This document shows positions 57,058-64,000 of a DNA stretch of 64,000 nt, piece after piece. Under the pieces are notes generated by a model. It saw only the letters and a program-made list of their open reading frames with translations, made no database searches and was not told the DNA's origin. The position numbers were made by a program, and so were the translations under genes. The stretch's first letter is position 1; each line of letters begins with the position of its first letter. Source of the DNA: Neostapfia colusana (Eukaryota > Streptophyta > Magnoliopsida > Poales > Poaceae); contig JASWHV010000016.1 in assembly GCA_030760725.1 (NCBI GenBank), forward strand, positions 16,731,084 to 16,795,083. Direction: 5' to 3'.

Positions 57058-58138
57058 TGTCAAAGTGTGTGGTCGACACTTCCCCCGGACCTGCTCTGGG
57101 CAGCCCGCGGAGGTTCTTTTTCGGAGGGCTAGTCGCCTGCGGAGAGCTTAAGCGTAGGGACGAATTAGGGAGGAGCTTGACACGGCGAGTTTTACGTGGT
57201 TCGGGCCGCCGGAGCGTAAAACCCAACGTCCACGGTGAGATGAGGTGCTCGCTGTATTGCTTCTTGCTCAGAACCGGAGTCCTGAGCTTGAGGATGAGTT
57301 ATACCTTGGGTGTGAGTTGCTGGAGTGCGAACCCTTGCTAACGTTGCCTACCCGAGTCTTTTATAGTCCAAGGCTCGTGTGGCTTACAAGGGAGGCCCGG
57401 GACCCGACAGGTGGTCCCGGGGAGATTTCCTGCCAACTATCGTATCCGCAGTTATGTCGGTAGTTGTCTCTGGCGAAGGCTTCCGAGTCTTCGTCTTGCC
57501 GCCCTGCCCATGCTGCATGCTAGTCGTAGTGGTTGATGACGGCGGGGGTGGCAGGGGATGTCTTGTCGCTGTGTTTATTGGCTGGCAGGTTCTGACACCG
57601 CACGCCAGTCTGTGATGCGACTGGGCGCAACGGTACCTGACAGAGGCGTGCTCCGCGTCTCCGCGTCTTGGGAAGGCGCGGGCCTTGAATATCTTGTACG
57701 GGCAATGTATGGTGCGTCTTTACGCCCGCTGCCTACCGCTCGGGGGCAGGTAGCGCTGTTCTGCTGGACACGTGGCGGGCCCGGAGCTCTCCTCTGAGGA
57801 GAGGGAGGTCCGGCCCCGCAGGACACGTGGAGCCTTCGGACCTCTCCCCACGGAGGGGGGAGGTCCGGCTTCTGTCGGCCACGTGGCGGGCCCAGAGCTC
57901 TCCTCTGAGGAGGGGGAGGTCCGGCCCCGCGGGATACGTGGCGCCTTCAGAGCCCTCCCCACGGAGGGGAGGTCTGGCTGCTGTTGGCCATGTGGCAGGC
58001 CCGGAGCTCTCCTCTGAGGAGAGGGAGGTCCGGCCCCGCTGGACACGTGGCGCCTTCGGAGCTCTCCCTGCGGAGAAGGGCGAGATCCTTAGGCATTTTC
58101 CCCTGTGCGCGGGGTACCCCATATCGCGGGTACCGACA
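57058..58138. mobile_element. Element G: gypsy-type solo LTR in the leader of F (1081 bp)
   Basis: Begins TGTCAAAGTG and ends GGTACCGACA. TCATC flanks it on both sides (57053-57057 and 58139-58143), an exact 5-bp duplication. It contains TTTACGTGGTTCGGGCCGCCGGAGCGTAAAACCC-type sequence (near 57190), common in LTRs of large grass gypsy families, and the terminal GGGTACCGACA. No coding region is present, so it is a solo LTR. It has GC-rich tandem repeats inside. Orientation is not determined. Confidence 0.85.
57770..58078. repeat. 110-bp tandem repeats inside solo LTR G
   Basis: Three units start at CGTGGCGGGC 57771, 57882 and 57991 (periods 111 and 109). Each holds the near-perfect hairpin CTCCTCTGAGGAG and GGAGGTCCGGC. 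Overlapping open frames on both strands here are a by-product of the repeats. Confidence 0.85.
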
Positions 58139-58143
58139 TCATC

Positions 58144-58689
58144 CATTTGTTATCACCATTTTTCTATTATCCATCTCGTGTTTTTCGTGTCATACCTATA
58201 GTCCACTAAACCACCACAAAAAGTAACCAAACCTTTGTGTAGTACCGCTGATCTTGTGTCATTTGCATCATTTCTTGTTGCCATATCCATCTACATTGTG
58301 TTGGTCAGCCCGCATCTTGTTTGCACAAAAAAAAGAAAAAAAAGAGACAAGTGAGAAAAAAAAGAATGATTTAAAGGGCTGCAAGATTATAATCATTGTT
58401 GAAAGAATTTTCAGATTGGGCAACAAAATTTTACTCATCTTTTGACTTGGTTTATGATACTTGATTTTCAGTGCTACAAATCTTCCTTGTTCAGCCATCC
58501 TAGCTCCACAAAAATACCGTAACCGGATCCCTCGACTCGTAATTCTTTCAACCGCTTAATCACAGCAGGGATACTACCATATTTTGCACACTCGCAGTCT
58601 TTGAGAATGTGTAAGAACTTTGGTAAGCAAGAGGTGAGATTGTGTGATTCCACAAGAAAAATTCCTATACCATTTTCCCTTCTGATTTG
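58144..58689 (+). other. Element F leader after G, no gene seen
   Basis: Continuation of the F leader, with an A-rich run at 58325-58365. No protein-like frame and no RNA gene are seen. Confidence 0.55.
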
Positions 58690-60113
58690 AGTGTTCATGG
58701 TGGTAACACTGGAAGGCAAGAACCACAGATTGCAAGAGCTGAATTATGCCAACTCGAAGACTCACTATTGGAGGCCATGGAGAGGATGTTCAATGAACAT
58801 CTCCCTCCAGCTGATGGCAGGGCTCCATGACATCATAATGAAGAATTTGGCGATGAAAATTCTGGTTTTGGGAATGGTTTTCAGAACCATTTCTGAAATA
58901 AACATGGTGGCCATGATGGTGGTAGGCGTGCTGGTCACAATGATCAGCGTGGAAGAAGAATGCAAGGACATGGTCACGGCAACCATGTGCACTTTGATGA
59001 TGAGCGGGAATTACATGAGGACTCATACGATGGGTATGAGCTAAATGATAACCCTTTTGCAGATCAAGGACCTTTTGCACATCACCATGATCGTCGTCGA
59101 CACAATGAGGATGATCAGGACAGCATTGCTCGTGTCAAACTAAGTATCCCAAAGTTTTCAGGAAAAGAAGATGCAGATGCATATCTAGAATGGGAGGAGC
59201 AATGTGACCAAATATTTAGAGTGCATAATCTCTCCGATCGACGGTGTGTAAACCTTGCCTCCGTCCAATTTTCAGATTATGCTCTCACTTGGTGGAATCA
59301 AATACAAGAAAATCAACTTGTGTTGGGACGTGATCATATCAACACATGGAATGAGATGAAGCAAGTGATGAGAAGACGCTTGTACCATCCAGCTATCAAC
59401 CTGACCTTCGTAATAGGTTGCAGCAATTGAGACAAGGTTCCAAATCAGTTGATGAGTATTACAAGGAAATGGAGTTGCTGCTGATTCGATCGGGAATCAG
59501 AGAAGATGAAGAATCAAAGATGGCAAGATTTTTGCATGGTGTCAATTCTGAAATATCTGATTTTGTTGAGATGTTTCCATAGCACTATTTGCAGAGCCTT
59601 GTGGATCAAGCTATGTGCACCAAAAGAAAATTTCAGCAAGCTCGACGAAGTCAATATTATGGTGGTCGATCTTTTCCTTGGAACCGGCAGCAACCCGGTA
59701 TATCTTTCGTTGAGGGGAAATCTCAAGGCGGTACAGCTAAGTCTTCTCCATCCATTGATACTGCAAAAACACCAGTTTCAGATGCTTCTTCGCCTACAAT
59801 TCAACAAGAGAAACGACGTTGCACTACTAGTACAACAGCCCCTTCTGTTGCATTAGCAGTTGCGTCCTCTTCAAATAGCCGAAGCATTGTGTGTCACAAG
59901 TGCCAAGGGCGTGGACATGTTGCTCGTGAGTGTCCTACTCGAAGGACTATGATTGTGAATGAACAAGGAGAATGGGAATCTGAAAGTGAACCAGAAGATG
60001 CACCATCCTATGATGAAGAAATTAAATATATTGAGAATGAGATCCAACCTGAAGAAGATGATGATAATTGCTTCATTTCTCGTCGAGTGTTTAGTGTCAC
60101 GGCTGTAAAATAA
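58690..60113 (+). pseudogene. Element F gag
   Basis: The start is uncertain. One frame with stops gives a Gly/His/Arg/Asp-rich N-terminus (GHGHGNHVHFDDERE), then the Gag core VKLSIPKFSGKEDADAYLEW, DYALTWWNQIQEN and WNEMKQVMRRR. It shifts frame near 59400 and continues with a TAG near 59581. The later part (59589-60113) has the zinc knuckle CHKCQGRGHVAREC near 59905 and an acidic tail. The Gag core type is the common one of grass CRM/RIRE7-like elements, as far as I can judge. Confidence 0.82.
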
Positions 60114-61394
60114 GATAATGGACATTGCCACAATCTTTTTCATACCAGAGGCATGATCAAAGACAAAGTATGCAAAAATTATTGTTCATAATGGCAAATG
60201 CAATAATATTGCAAGTCAAGAATTAGTGGAGAAAATGGGGTCCAAACAGCAGCGTCATCCTAACCCATACAAGATGCAGTGGCTTAATGATTGTTGGGCA
60301 CTACATGTCACAAACACCGTAGTTGTTCCTTTCTCTATTGGGAAGTATAAAGACCAAGTGGAATTTGACGTTGTCCCCATGCACGCTTGTCAGCTACTAT
60401 TAGGACGACCATGGCTATATGATCGTGATGTTCAAATTTGTGGTCGTGCTAACAAGCTTATCTTCATGCACAACGGAGACCGTCTCACTCTACTTCCATT
60501 GACACCAGAGGACATTATGAAGGATGATCTGAAAAGAAAACAGCGAGAGAGTGAGAACCACTTGCGAGTGACCCACAAACATAGTGAGGGAGTGCTTCCA
60601 TGGCCAAATCAAACTCCACAGACGCAAAGAACCGAGCCAAAAGGGAAAGAGGGTTTTGTGATGATAGCTACAATAGGGGATTTAAAAGAATTGAGTGAAC
60701 CCAATGCCACGTTCTATGTACTCCTGTACAAGGACAATTTCTTACCACTAATGATATCTCCTCTACATTGCCACACGCTGTTTTTGACGTATTGCAGGAA
60801 TATGAAGACGCATTTCTGAAAGAAGTACCACCAGGGCTGCCACAAAAGAGGAGAATTGAGCATCAAATTGACCTTGTTCCTGGTGCTCCGCTTCCTAATC
60901 GTGCACCATACCGCACCAACCCGGAGGAAACAAAAGAAATTCAGCGCCAAGTACAGGAGCTGATCAACAAAGGGTATGTAAGGGAAAGTCTCTCATCTTG
61001 TGCAGTTCCTGTTCTTTTAGTTCCAAAGAAAGATGGTTCATGGAGGATGTGTGTTGATTGCCGATCCATAAATAACATTATGATAAGGTATAGACATCCC
61101 ATATCTAGACTTGATGACATGCTTGATAAGCTTAGTGGTGCTATCATATTTACAAAAATTGACTTGAGAAGTGGCTATCACCAAATCCGAAAGAAAGAGG
61201 GAGATAAATGGAAAACAGCTTTTAAAACCAAATTTGGCTTATATGAATGGTTGGTGATGTCTTTTGGATTGACAAATGCTCCTAGTACTTTTATGAGATT
61301 GATGAATCATGTTCTTAGAGCCTTTATTAGAAAGTTTGTTGTGGTTTACTTTGATGACATTTTAATTTACAGCAAGTCTCTTGATGAACACTGA
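60114..61394 (+). pseudogene. Element F protease and reverse transcriptase
   Basis: The protease-like part has NNIASQELVEKMG and the CQLLLGRPWLYDR flap motif (near 60390). RT reads FLKEVPPGLPQKRRIEHQIDL, VPVLLVPKKDGSWRMCVD, TKIDLRSGYHQIR and SFGLTNAPSTFMRLMN, with the catalytic YFDDILIYSKS near 61350. A frameshift near 60770 separates protease from RT, and a stop follows LDEH at 61394, so RT lacks its thumb in frame. Confidence 0.88.
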
Positions 61395-63556
61395 AACATA
61401 TAAAATGTGTGTTTGCTGTTTTGAGAAAAGAATGTTTGTTTGCTAACCTTGCAAAGTACACCTTTTGCACCGACAAGGTAGTCTTTCTTGGCTTTGTTGT
61501 TTCAGCTCAAGGCGTGGAGGTTCATGAAGAAAAGGTTAGCTGTTCGTGAGTGGATGCATCCACAAAATGTCAGCCAAGTGCAAAGCTTTCTTGGACTTGC
61601 AGGTTTCTATCCACGTTTTGTGAAAGATTTTTAGTACCATTGCTGCCCCGATAAATGAGTTGGCAAAGAAGGACGTACCTTTTCATTGGGGAGAAACACA
61701 AACAAAAGCATTTGAAGAGCTGAAAAAGAAGTTGATAACAACCCCACTAGTTGCTCTCTCGGATTTTGGTAAGACTTTCGAGATTGAATGTGATGCAAGT
61801 AGAGTAGGAGTTGGAGGCGTTTTATGCAAGAAGGTCGACCAATTGCATATTACAGTGAAAAGCTAAGTGGTCCAACTCTCAATTATTCAATTTATGACAA
61901 AGAATTATATGCTCTTGTTAGATGTTTAGAAACTTGGCAGCACTATCTTTCAACTACAGAATTTATCATACATTCAGATCATGAATCTTTGAAACATCTT
62001 AAAAGGTGAATTAAAACTGAACAAAAGACATGCAAAATGGAGTGAATTATTGAGACATTTCCTTACATTGTAAAGTACAAGAAAGGGAAGGACCATGTTG
62101 TTGTGGATGCTTTATCTAGACGTCATATTTTGTTATCTCAACTTGATGCAAAAGTGCTTGGCTTAGAAAGTATCAAAGACTTGTATGCCACTGATTCATA
62201 TTTTTCTGAACCATTTTCTAAGTGTTGTGATGGAAAAGGATGGAAGAAATTTCATATGCATAATGGATTTTTTTTGAGCTAACAAACTTTGCATTCCAGA
62301 TTGCTCTCTTCGTCTAATGCTTGTGCAGGAAGCTCACGTTGGAGGCTTGATGGGTCACTTTGGTGCCAAGAAAACAGAGCAAGTGCTGGTCGATCACTTC
62401 TTTTGGCCCAAGATAAGAAGAGACGTGGACAGGCATGTTCTATGTTGTGTCACCTGCAACAAAGCTAAGTCGCGTTTGAACCCCCATGGTCTGCATACTC
62501 CTCTATCTATTTCTAGTGTTCCGTGGGAAGACATTTCTATGGACTTTGTTCTGGGTCTACCTCGAACAAAGAGGGAGAGATTCAATTTTTGTTGTAGTGG
62601 ACAGATTTAGTAAAATGGCTCATTTTATTCCCTGTCAAAAGAGCGATGATGCTTCACATATTTCTGAATTGTTTTTCAAGGAAATTTGTACGACTTCATG
62701 GTGTACCACGGATAATTGTTTCAGATCGTGACACCAAGTTAGCTACTTTTGGAAGACCTTGTGGGGAAAACTTGGTACACGACTTCTATTTTTCACAACA
62801 TGTCATCCGCAAACAGATGGGAAACCGAAGTGGTGAATCGCATATTATCAACATTGAGTTGTTCTAAAGAAGAACTTGAAACTATGGGAAGAAAGTTTGC
62901 CACATGTGGAATTTGCTTACAACAGGGCAGTACACTCAACAACAAATTTTTGTCCATTTGAGATAGTATATGGTTTCAAACCCACTGCTCCTATCGATCT
63001 TCTTTCTTTTCCTTTGCAGGAACGTGAGAGCTTTGATGCAAGCAAGCGTGCTGAATTTGTCAAGAAACTTCATAATCAAGTGCCTGCAAACATAGAGAAA
63101 ATGACATAATTCTATGAGAGGCATACCAACAAGGGTCGCAAGAAAGTGGAATTTGCAATAGGAGATTTGGTTTGCGTGCACTTATGCAAGGAACGATTTC
63201 CTGCACATCGCATGTCCAAATTGCAGCCTCGAGCAGATGGTCCTTTCAAAGTACTTCGAAAGATCAATGACAATGCTTATGGGATTGACCTTCCAAGTAC
63301 ATATGGTGTAAGTACAACATTCAACATCACTGACCTGTCACCTTACTTTGAAGAAGAAGAGTCGAGGATGACTCCTTTTCAAGAGGGGGAGGATGATCTG
63401 GACATCACAGCAAAGGACACACATAAACAATCCTACGAAGGATTGATTACACGACTCGTGCTAAGAAATTTGAATAACAGGTCAATGCTTTCCTATCTAC
63501 ATTATATTTTGATATTAATGAGAATAATATGCTACCTAAGTCGTGTCGTTACGTGA
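61395..63556 (+). pseudogene. Element F RNase H, integrase and C-terminal tail reaching into the 3' LTR
   Basis: Fragments in changing frames: RT thumb and RNase H (FHWGETQTKAFEELKKKL, ECDASRVGVGGVL, YSEKLSGPTLNYSIYDKELYALVR, HSDHESLKHL); integrase zinc module (AHVGGLMGHFGAKKT, CCVTCNKAK); catalytic core (SMDFVLGLPRTK, then IIVSDRDTK in another frame). The C-terminal domain reads LQPRADGPFKVLRKINDNAYGIDLP and FNITDLSPYFEEEE. The last frame crosses the LTR border at 63394. In the 5' LTR the same stretch reads GSITRTRAKKLEQQV, a basic tail probably belonging to the protein C-terminus. Confidence 0.85.
63380..63393 (+). other. Polypurine tract of element F
   Basis: CAAGAGGGGGAGGA directly precedes the TGATCTGGACATC start of the 3' LTR. 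It is also translated as the end of the pol frame (QEGEDD). Confidence 0.82.
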
Positions 63557-63694
63557 AACTCAGGTTTACACATGAAGGAGCATCATTGGTTGACACGGAA
63601 AAGAACCAGATTAATTCGCACTGTCTGATCTGAAAACGGGTGCACTGCAGCAGCCTCAACTTCATGTGTAATTCCGTACCGATCTGACATGTTC

Positions 63695-64000
63695 CAGGGT
63701 ACGGATGAAAAAGGACGGATATGGACGGATGAAATGGTTTTCCATATCCATATCCATATTAAAAATTTTGGAAACGGATTGGATCGGATATTGTCAGAAA
63801 CGGATATGGTATCGGATATGTTGGATGTATCGGAAACGGATTCATCGGATCGGAAAAATATGAATATCGGACGGAATTCGGATATTTGTTTCGGAAAAAC
63901 AATTCACAAGTAACATATAATTCATACTTCATACATTTAATATAAAGTACATCCACATCAAATTCATATATGGTCGCCGTCGGGGGGGGGGGGCACCGAC
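63695..64000 (+). mobile_element. Element H: hAT-like DNA transposon end, partial
   Basis: Sequence unlike the LTR starts at CAGGGTACGGATGAAAA (63695; the first five bases also fit the LTR, so the border is 63695-63700). CAGGG plus GATGAAAA is like Ac-type hAT ends. The next 200 bp are dense in GGATAT / GGAACGGAT words, on both strands, like hAT subterminal repeats. No transposase is visible before the window ends; the far end and TSD are missing. Confidence 0.5.
63982..63993. repeat. Run of 12 G near the window end
   Basis: Twelve G between GCCGTC and CACCGAC. Such a run is prone to sequencing and assembly error; it may also be a real homopolymer. Confidence 0.7.

Larger units (their letters stand above)
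21678..64000 (+). mobile_element. Element B: Tekay-like Ty3/gypsy element with orf0, host of the nested insertions
   Basis: The 5' LTR (21678-32674, split by C), PBS, leader, orf0, gag, protease and RT run to 37604, where Sirevirus D interrupts. RT, RNase H and integrase resume at 54358 and stop at 55953, where element F interrupts. The 3' part of integrase and the 3' LTR must lie beyond the window. Joining across D is supported by the D target duplication (GGTAT / GATAT) falling in the RT between the MKSV and DKFVVVFIDD motifs. The coding regions carry many stops and frameshifts, more than in A, in line with its being the oldest element of the nest. Confidence 0.9.
55954..64000 (+). mobile_element. 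Element F: CRM-like Ty3/gypsy chromovirus, runs off the window
   Basis: LTRs at 55954-57007 and from 63394; PBS, gag, protease, RT, RNase H and integrase in gypsy order. The LTR start (TGATGTGGACATC) resembles the starts of centromeric retrotransposons of grasses (TGATGAAGACATCC type). The gag-pol frame continues into the 3' LTR, a feature reported for the CRM clade. Both suggest CRM with moderate confidence; a Reina-type relative is the main alternative. The coding region has many frameshifts. It inserted in the B integrase (left flank AGCGA). The right TSD is outside the window. Confidence 0.8.
63394..64000 (+). repeat. Element F 3' LTR, partial, interrupted
   Basis: Matches 55954 onward to about 63698, where the match is lost at the insertion of H. 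The rest of the LTR is beyond the window. Confidence 0.85.

Noticed and set aside
57720..58201. Overlapping open frames of 108-137 codons on both strands
   Set aside because: They lie in the 110-bp tandem repeats of solo LTR G and repeat the same peptide phrases in several frames; repeats without stops, not genes.

Overview
The window is plant nuclear DNA, almost certainly from a grass (Poaceae). It has no bacterial-type gene organisation. It carries Ty3/gypsy chromoviruses with long LTRs, a Sirevirus-type Ty1/copia element, a Tork/Angela-like copia element, an L1-type LINE and a GC-rich DUF579 cell-wall gene relic, a mix typical of grass intergenic or pericentromeric DNA. No intact host gene is visible. 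The only host-gene sequence is a broken DUF579 (glucuronoxylan methyltransferase / IRX15 family) gene, split into pieces at 321-502 and 16167-17052.

Layout. Element A (503-16166, minus strand) is a near-complete Tekay/Del-type gypsy chromovirus with 4.3 and 5.3 kb LTRs. It sits in the 3' end of the DUF579 gene and is flanked by the exact 5-bp duplication GTACC. A decayed, 5'-truncated LINE on the minus strand (about 17815-21660) follows. Element B (from 21678 to beyond the window, plus strand) is a second Tekay-like gypsy element carrying an extra gene (orf0) upstream of gag. B hosts the rest of the window. Copia element C (21845-28955, TSD ATCAC) lies in its 5' LTR. Sirevirus D (37605-54352, minus strand, TSD GGTAT/GATAT) lies in its reverse transcriptase. 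A CRM-like gypsy element F (from 55954, plus strand) lies in its integrase. D contains a gypsy solo LTR, E (about 38489-43181), in its left LTR. F contains a gypsy-type solo LTR, G (57058-58138, TSD TCATC), in its leader and a hAT-like DNA element, H (from about 63695), in its 3' LTR. The nesting gives relative ages: B is older than C, D and F; D is older than E; F is older than G and H.

Most promising observations. (1) A and B share a conserved non-coding leader block. In both it lies downstream of a GGTGAG donor-like site, 66-72 nt from the LTR, and upstream of a CAG placed directly before the first ATG. This suggests a spliced leader, with the conserved block kept only in full-length RNA, which is the logic of a retroviral packaging signal. 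In B a second acceptor-like CAG precedes gag, so orf0 and gag could be alternative splice products. (2) D carries an extra NLS-rich gene between pol and the 3' LTR, together with dense arrays of the palindrome CGGACTAGTCCG. (3) D has a 1.7-kb tandem duplication that doubles its RT-RNase H region. (4) F looks like a centromere-targeting CRM element whose reading frame runs into its 3' LTR. Coding regions are broken by stops and frameshifts in all elements except the D gag. All identifications come from reading motifs and from repeat/TSD matching by eye; no database search was possible.
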